Part shown: in pieces, positions 1 to 8,410 of the stretch
Numbering within the stretch: position 1 is the stretch's first letter
Layout: every line of letters begins with the position of its first letter
NCBI GenBank assembly: GCA_000309945.1
Contig: CM001633.1
Location: forward strand, 2,576,292-2,640,291
DNA length: 64,000 bases
Source: Leptolyngbyaceae cyanobacterium JSC-12
GTDB lineage: Bacteria; Cyanobacteriota; Cyanobacteriia; Leptolyngbyales; Leptolyngbyaceae
Direction of reading: 5' to 3'
The notes under the pieces: model-generated
The model's database searches: none
What the model saw: the letters and a program-made list of their open reading frames with translations, nothing else
Told to the model about the DNA's origin: nothing
Position numbers and translations under genes: made by a program

Positions 1-43
1 TCATGCCTGCCTGTTGCCTCTATCGTATTGGTGAGATTCTAGC

Positions 44-160
44 CTATGACGATGTGGGGGTAGGGTCTGGCTGCGGTGGGTTTGCGCTGGGCGCACAAGC
101 ATTGATAAAGAGGGTAAGACTCAGGGCAATTGCCCATACAATTCGAATGTAGTTGCTCAT
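44..160 (-). CDS. Small putative lipoprotein (38 aa)
   Basis: A 38-residue product. The N-terminus has one basic residue, then a hydrophobic stretch (about residues 5-18) ending in a lipobox-like LFINAC, with Cys21 as the likely lipidated residue. A short Pro/Ser/Thr-rich tail follows. The open frame extends upstream to 262, but the lipobox sits at the right distance only from the ATG at 160, so I chose that start. It lies downstream of rpe, beyond a hairpin terminator, so it is probably transcribed separately. The protein is too short to assign a function; a chance hydrophobic ORF cannot be excluded. Confidence 0.45.
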   Translation of the reverse strand: MSNYIRIVWAIALSLTLFINACAPSANPPQPDPTPTSS

Positions 161-270
161 TGTTCTATCAAAGTGCGAGCAGAGTGCGAGATTAAATGTG
201 TCCAGCGCGATCAAGTGGCAAATGATGACAATATCACTGTCATCAGGAGTCGTTTTTCGCATGTCTTATT

Positions 271-305
271 AAAAACAGGCCAACCGAATTGGATAGCCTG
301 TTTTT
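271..305 (-). terminator. Hairpin terminator downstream of rpe
   Basis: A perfect 10-bp inverted repeat, AAAAACAGGC / GCCTGTTTTT, with a 15-nt loop. Read on the minus strand, the right arm ends in a run of T. It is the first hairpin past the rpe stop codon and fits a rho-independent terminator; the A/T-rich arms could make it work in both directions. Confidence 0.7.
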
Positions 306-318
306 ATTGTTGGATTTT

Positions 319-360
319 CTAGAAAACTAAATCTAGAAAACTAAATCTAGAAAACTAAAA
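319..360. repeat. 14-bp unit repeated three times, abutting the rpe stop
   Basis: Three head-to-tail copies of CTAGAAAACTAAAT (319-332, 333-346, 347-360; the last copy ends AA instead of AT). The array finishes exactly one base before the rpe stop codon and lies between that stop and the terminator. Each unit contains CTAG and, on the minus strand, in-frame stop trinucleotides. Confidence 0.85.
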
Positions 361-1062
361 CTATACGGCTGCCAGTTCAGGACGCTTGCTGTTGCGCACC
401 CCTTCGATCGCAGCTTTGTAGTCGGGTGCGTTAAACACAGCAGAACCTGCCACAATTGCGTTGGCTCCAGCCTCTAGCACCTGCCAGGTATTGTTGCCTT
501 TCAATCCACCATCCACTTCAATCCAGGGATCTAGCCCCCGCTCATCACACATTTCCCGCAACTTGCGGATTTTGGGCAGAACTCCAGGAATGAAGCTTTG
601 TCCTCCAAACCCTGGGTTAACGCTCATAATCAACACAATGTCACAAAGTTCGAGCACGTAGTCGATCAAATCCAATGAACTTCCTGGATTCAGCACAACG
701 CCTGCTTTTTTGCCCAATTCCTTAATTTGTCCCAACACGCGATGAATGTGAGAGGTTGAACTTGACTCAGCATGAACCAGAATGTGATCGGCTCCGGCTT
801 TGGCAAAATCAGCCACATATTTTTCGGGTTCTACAATCATTAAGTGAACATCCAAGGGCTTTTGGGTTACAGGGCGCAGCGCTTCCACCACCAATGGACC
901 AATCGTGATATTGGGGACAAACCGTCCGTCCATGACATCGACGTGAATCCAATCTGCCCCAGCCAAATCCACGGCTCTTACTTCGTCTCCCAAACGGCTG
1001 AAATCGGCTGATAGGATGGAAGGGGCGACAACAATCGGTTTCTTGGATGGGGTCTGGATCAT
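361..1062 (-). CDS. rpe: Ribulose-phosphate 3-epimerase
   Basis: Interconverts D-ribulose 5-phosphate and D-xylulose 5-phosphate in the Calvin cycle and the oxidative pentose phosphate pathway (cytosol). The 233-residue length is normal for the family. The TIM-barrel landmarks are visible: [13 protein letters not shown] near the N-terminus, the metal/acid region [12 protein letters not shown] (about residues 41-52), HLMI(V)[15 protein letters not shown] (about 144-156) and EVDGG followed by AGSAVF near the C-terminus. The ATG at 1062 has an AGGAG ribosome-binding site about 12 nt upstream. It is transcribed alone and ends at a hairpin terminator. Its product, xylulose 5-phosphate, is a substrate of the phosphoketolase encoded at 36.5 kb. 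Confidence 0.97.
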   Translation of the reverse strand: MIQTPSKKPIVVAPSILSADFSRLGDEVRAVDLAGADWIHVDVMDGRFVPNITIGPLVVEALRPVTQKPLDVHLMIVEPEKYVADFAKAGADHILVHAESSSTSHIHRVLGQIKELGKKAGVVLNPGSSLDLIDYVLELCDIVLIMSVNPGFGGQSFIPGVLPKIRKLREMCDERGLDPWIEVDGGLKGNNTWQVLEAGANAIVAGSAVFNAPDYKAAIEGVRNSKRPELAAV

Positions 1063-1380
1063 GGGGTGCGTGTCTCCTAACGGCTGAGTGTAGTTGTTTT
1101 AACAATTTAACAAACTGTGACAGGTTTCTCAGATAGCAGATAGTGGTGCCTTAGATGTTGTAAGCCAGAAAAATGTGAGCACTACTATTCCAGTCTAGGA
1201 ATAATTGCCTATCTATGCAATTGATTGGATAAATTGCCGCAATGTTGAAAAGTCTCCTGGAAAGACAGAAATCTTTTGCAAATTACCCTTATGTAGTTAG
1301 GGTGGTGGCTATGCGATCGCCCTTTCTCTCTTTTAGCAAGCAGGTTTTAGCTTTTAGCAAGCAGGTTTTAGGCGGGTAGC
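1063..1380. other. Divergent intergenic region between rpe and the S8 protease gene
   Basis: This 318-bp stretch holds no credible gene. It must contain the promoters of rpe (leftward) and of the protease gene (rightward). Its only distinctive structure is a 21-bp tandem duplication at 1330-1371. A HIP1 octamer lies near 1314. Confidence 0.6.
1330..1371. repeat. 21-bp tandem duplication upstream of the S8 protease
   Basis: Two exact copies of a 21-bp unit beginning CTTTTAGCAAGCAGG (1330-1350 and 1351-1371), ending 9 nt before the ATG at 1381. The duplication lies in the leader of the protease mRNA and no canonical Shine-Dalgarno sequence is evident between it and the start. Confidence 0.85.
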
Positions 1381-3162
1381 ATGATGCAGCATTTACTGTT
1401 AATCCAAAGACTGGTTTGGTGGTGGGAATTCATTCTCAATCGAGTTGTGATTTCTGCTGGAATAGGGTTACTGGGAATTGGGTATCCTAATGTAGCGATC
1501 GCGCAATCATCCAGCCCATTCCAGGCATCAGACACCCAAAAAACATCGCTCAAACCGTTACCGCCTAGTTCCATCGGCTCAACCGGAATCGATGCCTTGC
1601 GACTGCACCATCCTCCTTACAACTTGACAGGACGAAAAATCGCGATCGGGCAGGTGGAAATCGGTCGTCCAGGTCAGTTTGGAATTGATAAAGCCGTTGC
1701 TAAAAATCGCTCCATGACTTTGACCCGTGTCTTCTACCGCGATTCACGCGCTCGCATCAACACGAATGTAGACAGCCATGCCCAAAACGTTGCCAGCATT
1801 ATGATTAGTTCCTCTAAAAGTGTGAAGGGGGTGGCACCGGGAGCACGATTATTTTCCTCTGCTGCTGGGACTCCTCGTCGCTATGGACAGCCAGAGGAAT
1901 GTCTATCGGCACAGCACATTGCTATGCAAAATGGGGGAGATGTGCGAGCCATTAATCTGAGTTTTGGAGAATCGTTGCGCCATGACCCGCGTCCCAATGC
2001 CCTCCTGGATGGCAATGCGTTGTTGACCCAGTGTTTAGATTGGTCAGCACGAGTACATAACGTGTTGTACGTGGTAGCAGGTAACCAGGGTAAAGGTGGA
2101 ATTTCCATTCCAACAGACAATTTTAATGGCATGAATGTAGCCTTCACCAATCGAATGCAGGGCGTGTTTGCCAGGGTCGATTTTGCTAATTTGGGTGATC
2201 CGGCATTGGGAGCGCTTGAAGGTGTGGAAAGTAATGTGGGTCCAAGGCGGGCGATCTCGCTCGTGGCACCGGGCAGCGACATTCCCATGGTGAACCCAAA
2301 TGGAACAATCACAATGTCGAGTGGAACCAGTTTCGCTGCTCCCCATGTCACTGGGACAGTCGCTCTGTTACAGGAATTTGGCGATCGCCAGCTTCGTGCC
2401 CTATGTAAACGAAGAGGAGGTTGCTCGGAACCGTGGACCGTGGTAGCACGACAAGCTGAAGTGATGAAAGCGGTGCTGCTTAACTCTGCCGATAAAATCA
2501 AAGATACTGGCAATGGGCTAGCACTAGGCATGAGCCGCACTATTGTAGACAAGGCAAACCGTACCTGGCTGGAGTCAGAAGCCTATCGAGATCCTCAAAT
2601 ACCACTCAATATCCAGATGGGTTCTGGGCAACTGAATGCCTTCCGTGCCTACCAACAGTTTAGCCCTGGGCAATGGAGTCCTCAAAAAATGGTGCCAGCG
2701 ATCGGGTGGGATTATCGGACGGTGGGGAGTCGGAGCGAGGTGGAGAAAATGGGGAAGCGTAGAAACCCTCAGCCATCGGCTATCTCCAATCTGCAACTGC
2801 CTACTTATCGGGATTATGCGTTAGAGAAGCCTCTTAAGCAGGGGAGCTTTGTCTCTATTACGTTGGCATGGAATCGGTTGGTGGAACTGGCAGATGCTAA
2901 CCAGAATGGTGAGTATGACTTGGGGGAAGAATTTCGCGATCACGGCCTGAATAATCTTGACCTCTACTTCATGCGTCTAGAAGACAACGATCCGCAACAA
3001 AGTGTGTCATCTTCGATCAGTGCAGTTGATAGCGTGGAGCACATTTTTGCTAAAGTGCCGATGACTGGACGATACAAAATTCGAGTGCAGTTTCGCGATC
3101 GCCGGAATGAACCTATTCAGCCTTATGCCCTTGCCTGGTGGACTGTTCCTAATAGACCGTAA
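1381..3162 (+). CDS. Secreted S8 (subtilisin-like) serine protease with Glu at the catalytic acid position
   Basis: 593 residues. An N-terminal hydrophobic segment ends in AIA-QSS, a likely signal-peptidase site near residue 41. The peptidase core shows His133 in VDSHAQNVAS, the oxyanion Asn235 in VAGNQGKGG, and the nucleophile Ser317 in SSGTSFAAPHVTG. At the first catalytic position, where subtilases carry D in a VIDTG-type strand, the sequence reads IAIGQVEIGRPG, putting Glu93 where Asp is expected. The C-terminal part (about 400-593) looks like a beta-sandwich. It carries an EF-hand/dockerin-like calcium loop, DANQNGEYDLGEE, and resembles the domains appended to secreted cyanobacterial proteases. 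Start: ATG ATG at 1381; either is possible. The substrate is unknown. Whether Glu93 supports catalysis cannot be judged from sequence alone. Confidence 0.88.
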   Translation: MMQHLLLIQRLVWWWEFILNRVVISAGIGLLGIGYPNVAIAQSSSPFQASDTQKTSLKPLPPSSIGSTGIDALRLHHPPYNLTGRKIAIGQVEIGRPGQFGIDKAVAKNRSMTLTRVFYRDSRARINTNVDSHAQNVASIMISSSKSVKGVAPGARLFSSAAGTPRRYGQPEECLSAQHIAMQNGGDVRAINLSFGESLRHDPRPNALLDGNALLTQCLDWSARVHNVLYVVAGNQGKGGISIPTDNFNGMNVAFTNRMQGVFARVDFANLGDPALGALEGVESNVGPRRAISLVAPGSDIPMVNPNGTITMSSGTSFAAPHVTGTVALLQEFGDRQLRALCKRRGGCSEPWTVVARQAEVMKAVLLNSADKIKDTGNGLALGMSRTIVDKANRTWLESEAYRDPQIPLNIQMGSGQLNAFRAYQQFSPGQWSPQKMVPAIGWDYRTVGSRSEVEKMGKRRNPQPSAISNLQLPTYRDYALEKPLKQGSFVSITLAWNRLVELADANQNGEYDLGEEFRDHGLNNLDLYFMRLEDNDPQQSVSSSISAVDSVEHIFAKVPMTGRYKIRVQFRDRRNEPIQPYALAWWTVPNRP

Positions 3163-3201
3163 GGGTATTTTGTGTGAATACTCTCAAGTCAAGGCTCCGA
3201 C

Positions 3202-3813
3202 TCAAAACCGATAGCCAACTCCCAATTGATACCGTACAGGTGGTGTTCCCGTGCCCTTATTGCTAGAGAGCCATTTGGCATCCCCGTACAGCACAATCCC
3301 TTTGTTGATTTCTGTCTCTAATCCTGTAGTCACAACGACTCCTGTGCGATCGCCCAAAGGAGTCGTTTTACCAGCAGATGTGTTGACAATAGCAACTCCT
3401 GCACCAGCATAGAAATTGGTACTACCACCAACTGGAATATCGTAGGTAACGACAGGCATCACTGCTCTGGAATTGTCTCCGAAATAGACAGACCCGCGCA
3501 CGGAAAGGGGGGAATTTGGAACGTCGTACCGTCCTTGAAATTGTGCTCCAACTGCGGGGTTGGTTTGTAGACTGGCTGTTGCATTAAAGTCTGGAGTAAT
3601 TCCGGTTGATTTGAGGGCTTGCTGCATGGCGGCATTCGCAAGATGTTCGGGAGATGTCACCAGTGCTGGGTTTTGTTTCAGCAAGTTGCTTAAATCTACT
3701 GGAATCCCTGCATAGCTGCCTTGTAAACCAGGTTCGGCGATCGCATCTGGCATCGCGACAACGATCGCGATCGCCGTCATGAGCAAGCTTCTCAACCCTA
3801 TGTCGAGCTTCAT
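3202..3813 (-). CDS. Small outer-membrane beta-barrel-like protein
   Basis: 203 residues from the ATG at 3813, chosen because GGGAGG lies 11 nt upstream and because this start gives a clean signal peptide (basic N-terminus, hydrophobic run, AIA-EPG cleavage site). The mature part has alternating beta-strand patterns rich in Gly, Tyr, Val and Asn, such as RYDVPNSPLSVRGSVYFG and TNFYAGAGVAIVN. It ends in YQLGVGYRF, with the C-terminal aromatic residue typical of bacterial outer-membrane proteins recognised by BAM. It is probably an 8-10-stranded barrel of unknown cargo. It converges with the S8 protease gene 39 bp away and is separately transcribed. Confidence 0.7.
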   Translation of the reverse strand: MKLDIGLRSLLMTAIAIVVAMPDAIAEPGLQGSYAGIPVDLSNLLKQNPALVTSPEHLANAAMQQALKSTGITPDFNATASLQTNPAVGAQFQGRYDVPNSPLSVRGSVYFGDNSRAVMPVVTYDIPVGGSTNFYAGAGVAIVNTSAGKTTPLGDRTGVVVTTGLETEINKGIVLYGDAKWLSSNKGTGTPPVRYQLGVGYRF

Positions 3814-3894
3814 CACCAAATGAACCTCCCAATGAAAAAGCGCTGGCAAATTCTTACGCAAGCCAGGTTATGCCGTCCGGGAGATTTTTTATTA

Positions 3895-4680
3895 TCAAGT
3901 TGATAGCATTTGTCTGAGTCCAGTCCAGCCTAGAATAATGTAGCCAATTGCCAGTAATAAACTGTTCAATCCTGTCCTCAATGCCGATCGCATCGCATTG
4001 GTTTCAGTTAGTTCTTTGGCTTTCTTGGCATCGCTCTCAATTCTGGAAAGCTCTTCCGTCCGTTTCGGAGCAATTTGCGCTTCCATGGTCGCTTCCAGAG
4101 CTTTTGGATCGGCCTTCAGTCCTCTCAAGCGTTCTTTTTCTCGTTGAGCCTGTGCCAGTTGATCACCGGAGAATTTACCACTATTGATTGACCGTTCGAT
4201 CTCTGCCAACTGTGCTTCAAGCTGTTGTGGTCCCTGGGCTTTTAGTTGTTTCACCTGAGTCTCTACCTGGGTTTTGAGAGTTTCCGCTCGCTTACCCAGT
4301 TCGGAAACTTCCGTTGAGGCTGCATCTCGTACCGTCAAGACATGCCAGGGAACAATCAAAAGAAACATCAGCCCCAAGATGCTCGCAATCACAAACACCA
4401 CTAGTCGCAACATGGGAGATGCTTGACTGCCAGTTGAAGCATCGCCTGATTCAGTCCACAAGCCCAAGCCAGTAAGAATGCTGCCAACTAGAGGAATAAA
4501 CCCACGGTCAACAACCCCAGTCGTAAACGTGATGATGGTTTGCTTGTTCTGAAAATCGATCGTGGTGAATAAAGTGATGTAATCAATCAGGCTAGTGAGG
4601 ATCAAGATGGCCCCCACCAACTTGAGCATAAGGGAGATCCAGGGGGAGGATGTAAGGGCTTTCATAGCAGGGTTTGACAT
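3895..4680 (-). CDS. HpsJ-like integral membrane protein with coiled coil
   Basis: 261 residues with transmembrane segments at about 15-36, 50-72 and 90-113. A long charged helical region (about 118-225, rich in K, E, A, Q and R) is predicted to form a coiled coil, and a final membrane segment lies near 235-255. The arrangement and the sequence around LIDYITLF and VVDRGFIPLVGS resemble the cyanobacterial HpsJ family, associated with hormogonium polysaccharide secretion and gliding. The assignment rests on recognition rather than a diagnostic motif. The remaining hps genes are not nearby, so participation in polysaccharide export is uncertain here. No strong ribosome-binding site is visible; an alternative ATG lies five codons downstream. 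Confidence 0.55.
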   Translation of the reverse strand: MSNPAMKALTSSPWISLMLKLVGAILILTSLIDYITLFTTIDFQNKQTIITFTTGVVDRGFIPLVGSILTGLGLWTESGDASTGSQASPMLRLVVFVIASILGLMFLLIVPWHVLTVRDAASTEVSELGKRAETLKTQVETQVKQLKAQGPQQLEAQLAEIERSINSGKFSGDQLAQAQREKERLRGLKADPKALEATMEAQIAPKRTEELSRIESDAKKAKELTETNAMRSALRTGLNSLLLAIGYIILGWTGLRQMLST

Positions 4681-5122
4681 TAATAGCGTTATTTTTGAGG
4701 TTATTAAAAATCTCAGTTTAGCCTTCCTATACTAGTTCACCCTGTTGCCAAGTCCAACCGACTGAGTCAGATTTAGGAATCTCTCAGTGCATGAGCCTGG
4801 AATAAAGATTTTCTAAGGGGTTGCCAAGCAAGATGGGGATTTGCGATCGCCTTGGTCGATCATCTTGTAAAGTTGGTAGAACTTAACACCATTGGTCTTG
4901 TCATATTCGCTAAGATCTGTTGCAAAAATTGCGAGGTAAATTTTCTCAAAAAAAGCTGAAAAGAGGGTATCCTTACCTGGCTTTAGGTGACTCTGGGAGT
5001 TTAGAGGGTACTCTGATGTCATCCATTTCATTTAGAGGCTGAATATTCCCTTGAGTTTTCCAGGGATCTTGTATCCTGAAGCTGTTTTTATCGCTATCCT
5101 GATTCGTTAATCACTGAACCCA
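4681..5122. other. Intergenic region with one doubtful short ORF
   Basis: 442 bp between the HpsJ-like gene (leftward) and the SpoIIE phosphatase (rightward), so it must hold two divergent promoters. The only coding candidate is the minus-strand ORF at 4813-5031, listed separately. Otherwise I see A/T-rich sequence and one HIP1-type site near 4844. Confidence 0.5.
4813..5031 (-). CDS. Doubtful 72-residue hypothetical protein
   Basis: The open frame is uninterrupted in otherwise gene-free DNA and has protein-like composition in the middle (FFEKIYLAIFATDLSEYD then VKFYQLYKMIDQ). There is no convincing Shine-Dalgarno sequence before the ATG, and I recognise no motif. It may be a real small gene or a remnant of a longer one. 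Confidence 0.22.
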   Translation of the reverse strand: MKWMTSEYPLNSQSHLKPGKDTLFSAFFEKIYLAIFATDLSEYDKTNGVKFYQLYKMIDQGDRKSPSCLATP

Positions 5123-6559
5123 ATGACTGCTGTGCCCCTTCCCCGACAGCCATCGCAACCATCTGACCGCACTGGTAGCAGCAATGTGCCACCAGAGGTG
5201 ACTCCTGTGTTTGCGTTGAAGGAACTAGTCGCGCGGTTGAATCGGGAACAACATAAGATTCAGGATTTGCTTAGTTCTCTAGGCTTTGCACTTCGCAGCT
5301 TTAATAACCTGAATCAGTTTCTCGAGCTGATCCCACTGATGGCAAGTCGGGTGACGGACTGTGATGGGGGAGCATTGTTGCTGTTTAAGCCTAATGGACA
5401 GGTACGCCTGGAACGATTGCACTGTCAAGACAATCACCTCTGTCAGGATGTGCGGAAAGCCCTGGAAGCGGCAACCCGGAAAATTGCCCCAGCATTTACT
5501 AAAAATGCGGCTGGAACTGGAGCGATCGCTCCCACTGCCCAGGCGATCGCCGATCTGGATCATCAAGTTAGCTACTATCTAGGCGCGAATGTGCAGTTAT
5601 TTGGCACAGCGATTTTAGTCAAAAACGTGGAACGAGGGCGGCTCTATGTATTTAGCCGAGATCCGCAATATACCTGGACGGAGACTCGGCAAAAGCTGGT
5701 GCGCCTGGTAGCAGACCAAACTGCTGTGGCGATTGAAAACGATGAACTGTCTGTAGAACTACGCAAGAAAGAGCGCCTGGATCGGGAATTGGAAATTGGA
5801 GCCGAGATCCAACTGCGATTGTTACCCCGCCAGTGTCCCACTATTCATGGTGTAGAACTGGCGGCTCGTTGCCAAACGGCAAGCCGAGTCGGTGGGGATT
5901 ATTACGATTTCATCCCTGCCAGTTATGACCAACTCCGCTCCAAGCGAGATGGGGGCAGCGAGATGGGGAAATGGAGTGTGGCGATCGGGGATGTGATGGG
6001 CAAAGGGGTTCCCGCTGGGTTGATTATGACGATGACGCGGGGAATGCTACGGGCAGAAGTGCTGAACGGTCACTCCCCCGCCCGTATTCTGCAGCATCTA
6101 AATCGGGTCATGTATGCCGACCTGGAAAATTCTAATCGGTTTGTTACGTTGTTTTACTCGGAATACGACCCGCAAACCCGCATTCTGTCTTATAGCAATG
6201 CTGCCCACAATCCGCCGTTACTCTGGCAAGCTGCAACAAACACCATCAAGCGGCTAGATACGTTGGGCATGTTAATTGGCTTGGATGCAGACACGCACTA
6301 TCAGGATGCACAGATTCAACTGCAACCGGGGGATGTGCTGATTTATTACACGGATGGATTCACCGATGCTTCTAGCCAGAGCGGTGAGCGATTTGATGAG
6401 GAAAATTTGACAGCAGCGTTTCATTGGGCATGTCAGCACTTTGATACTCCGCAAGCTATCCTCGATCATCTCTATGAACGAGTGCAGAAGTTTATTGGCG
6501 AAGATAACCGTAACTCAGACGACATGACCCTGATTGTGATGCAGATCCAACCTGTTTGA
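5123..6559 (+). CDS. GAF domain - SpoIIE-type PP2C protein phosphatase
   Basis: 478 residues. After about 30 Pro/Ser-rich residues comes a short helix (ALKELVARLNREQHKIQDLL), then a GAF domain at about 55-205, which in this family binds a small ligand or senses redox or light state. A coiled linker (about 205-235) leads to a C-terminal SpoIIE/PP2C phosphatase domain with metal-binding motifs GGDYYDF, GDVMGKGVPAGLIM and YYTDGFTDA. The architecture matches RsbU-type phosphatases that dephosphorylate anti-sigma-factor antagonists (partner switching). No RsbV/RsbW partner is encoded nearby, so its target is unknown. The ATG at 5123 gives a complete domain set. The next gene starts 105 bp downstream. 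Confidence 0.9.
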   Translation: MTAVPLPRQPSQPSDRTGSSNVPPEVTPVFALKELVARLNREQHKIQDLLSSLGFALRSFNNLNQFLELIPLMASRVTDCDGGALLLFKPNGQVRLERLHCQDNHLCQDVRKALEAATRKIAPAFTKNAAGTGAIAPTAQAIADLDHQVSYYLGANVQLFGTAILVKNVERGRLYVFSRDPQYTWTETRQKLVRLVADQTAVAIENDELSVELRKKERLDRELEIGAEIQLRLLPRQCPTIHGVELAARCQTASRVGGDYYDFIPASYDQLRSKRDGGSEMGKWSVAIGDVMGKGVPAGLIMTMTRGMLRAEVLNGHSPARILQHLNRVMYADLENSNRFVTLFYSEYDPQTRILSYSNAAHNPPLLWQAATNTIKRLDTLGMLIGLDADTHYQDAQIQLQPGDVLIYYTDGFTDASSQSGERFDEENLTAAFHWACQHFDTPQAILDHLYERVQKFIGEDNRNSDDMTLIVMQIQPV

Positions 6560-6664
6560 GCAATTCAGTTCGTTGTCCGATAATCTTCTGGTATTGTGTT
6601 GGTCTAGTGTTAGAAGACCTTCACTGGACGCTACGAATTGTAAGGAAATTAGGAGTGTACGGAG

Positions 6665-6916
6665 ATGCTGCTCCATATGATTCAGGATGCCACCTTGTGG
6701 TTGACCCATCTAAACGTTTTGGCTGATCTTTCCCAGCCGCTTCAGTTCGATCTGCCGACTGACCATTTGGTACTGGCACAAAACATTCGCCAGACGGACT
6801 TGGTGGGGGATGTGCAAAAGGCATTCGACAATTTTGTCAAAACTGGTCAGGCATGGGCATTTTTGATTGGGCTGGTGTTTGGCTACTTGATCAAAACATT
6901 TACGACGTTTGGTTAA
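6665..6916 (+). CDS. Small single-pass membrane protein, unknown function (83 aa)
   Basis: 83 residues with a helical, moderately hydrophobic N-terminal half and one clear C-terminal transmembrane segment (about 62-80, WAFLIGLVFGYLIKTF). AGGAG lies about 10 nt before the ATG, with GGAG directly adjacent, supporting the start; ATG at codon 5 is an alternative. It is in the same direction as the SpoIIE phosphatase before it and argH after it. The sequence resembles small conserved cyanobacterial proteins with a C-terminal anchor, but I cannot assign a role. Confidence 0.6.
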   Translation: MLLHMIQDATLWLTHLNVLADLSQPLQFDLPTDHLVLAQNIRQTDLVGDVQKAFDNFVKTGQAWAFLIGLVFGYLIKTFTTFG

Positions 6917-6981
6917 TCCCAAGACTTCTCATGGGAACTAAATGGGGTTGAATAGCTCGGTATAAACCTGAAAGTATCTGG

Positions 6982-8400
6982 GTGAAGATTGTTTTGAATA
7001 CGAATTCCCAACCGTCCTCGAAGCCAAACACATGGAGCCAGCGGTTTGAGTCGGCGTTGCATCCTGCGATCGCCCGCTTTAATGCCAGTATCCACTTTGA
7101 TATTCAACTGATTGAATACGACCTGACCGGGTCGCAAGCCCATGCTCAGATGTTGGCGCACACGGGTATCATTTCGCCCGAAGAGGGGGAAATTCTTGTC
7201 AAAGGGTTAGAGCAGATTCGGCAGGAATACCGTGAAGGCAAGTTCACACCAGGGATTGATGCCGAAGACGTGCATTTTGCGGTGGAACGACGACTGACAG
7301 AACTGGTAGGGGATGTGGGCAAAAAGCTGCACACGGCGCGATCGCGCAATGACCAGGTAGGGACTGACACCCGCCTGTACCTGCGCGATCAAATCCAGAA
7401 AATTCGGGATCAATTGCGGGAATTTCAGACTGCTCTATTGACATTGGCAGAACAAAATGTGGAAACGCTGATTCCGGGCTACACCCATTTGCAGCGGGCG
7501 CAACCCCTGAGCCTGGCTCATCACCTCCTGGCCTATGTTGAGATGAGTCAGCGGGATTGGGAGCGGCTAGGCGAAATTTACCAGCGAGTGAATATTTCAC
7601 CGCTTGGCTCAGGAGCACTGGCGGGGACGACTTTTCCCATCGATCGCCACTACACCGCAAAGCTGCTCAATTTTGGCAGTGTTTATGCCAACAGTTTAGA
7701 TGGAGTGAGCGATCGCGACTTTGTGATCGAATTTCTCTGTGCCGCCAGCCTGATCATGGTACACCTCAGCCGTTTATCGGAAGAGGTGATTTTGTGGGCT
7801 TCGGAGGAATTTGGCTTCGTCAGCCTCAGAGATAGCTGCTCTACGGGTTCCAGCATCATGCCGCAGAAAAAGAATCCCGATGTGCCTGAACTGGTGCGCG
7901 GCAAAACCGGGCGGGTGTTCGGACATCTGCAAGGAATGCTAGTGCTGATGAAAGGACTGCCCCTCGCTTACAACAAAGACTTGCAGGAAGACAAAGAAGC
8001 ATTGTTTGATGCTGTTATCACTGTGCAATCGTGTCTGGATGCGATGACGATTCTGTTGCAAGAAGGCATGGAGTTTCGTACCAGTCGGCTCCTGGAAGCC
8101 GTGAGTGAAGATTTTTCCAACGCGACGGATGTAGCAGATTATCTCGCGGCAAAAGGAGTGCCGTTCCGGGAAGCTTACAACCTGGTGGGCAACGTGGTGA
8201 AAACTTCGCTGGCGCAGGGCAAGCTGCTGAAAGATTTGACTCTGGAGGAGTGGAAAGCGCTGCATCCCGCGTTCGAATCCGATATCTATGCCGCGATTGC
8301 TCCCCAACAAGTGGTCGCTGCACGCAACAGTTACGGTGGTACGGGCTTTGCTCAGGTAAGGCAGGCACTCGCAGCAGCAAAGGCAAGAATGAGTTCTTAG
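6982..8400 (+). CDS. argH: Argininosuccinate lyase
   Basis: Cleaves argininosuccinate to arginine and fumarate, the last step of arginine synthesis (cytosol, homotetramer). 472 residues, normal length. Family landmarks are present: SRNDQV (about 117-122), [18 protein letters not shown] and the fumarase/aspartase-superfamily signature [12 protein letters not shown] starting at residue 289, where the flexible loop carries the catalytic serine. The start is GTG at 6982; no good Shine-Dalgarno sequence is seen and an alternative start a few codons later is possible. The gene ends 10 bp before IS copy 1. Before that insertion its stop codon overlapped the stop of the convergent WD40 gene. Confidence 0.97.
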   Translation: MKIVLNTNSQPSSKPNTWSQRFESALHPAIARFNASIHFDIQLIEYDLTGSQAHAQMLAHTGIISPEEGEILVKGLEQIRQEYREGKFTPGIDAEDVHFAVERRLTELVGDVGKKLHTARSRNDQVGTDTRLYLRDQIQKIRDQLREFQTALLTLAEQNVETLIPGYTHLQRAQPLSLAHHLLAYVEMSQRDWERLGEIYQRVNISPLGSGALAGTTFPIDRHYTAKLLNFGSVYANSLDGVSDRDFVIEFLCAASLIMVHLSRLSEEVILWASEEFGFVSLRDSCSTGSSIMPQKKNPDVPELVRGKTGRVFGHLQGMLVLMKGLPLAYNKDLQEDKEALFDAVITVQSCLDAMTILLQEGMEFRTSRLLEAVSEDFSNATDVADYLAAKGVPFREAYNLVGNVVKTSLAQGKLLKDLTLEEWKALHPAFESDIYAAIAPQQVVAARNSYGGTGFAQVRQALAAAKARMSS

Positions 8401-8404
8401 GGCG

Positions 8405-8410
8405 ATCGCA
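8405..8410. repeat. Left target-site duplication of IS copy 1 (ATCGCA)
   Basis: ATCGCA lies immediately left of the IS terminal sequence CACGACTTGG and is repeated at 9867-9872 immediately right of the other end. It defines a 6-bp target duplication. The target lies within a HIP1-like CGATCG context. Confidence 0.85.
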
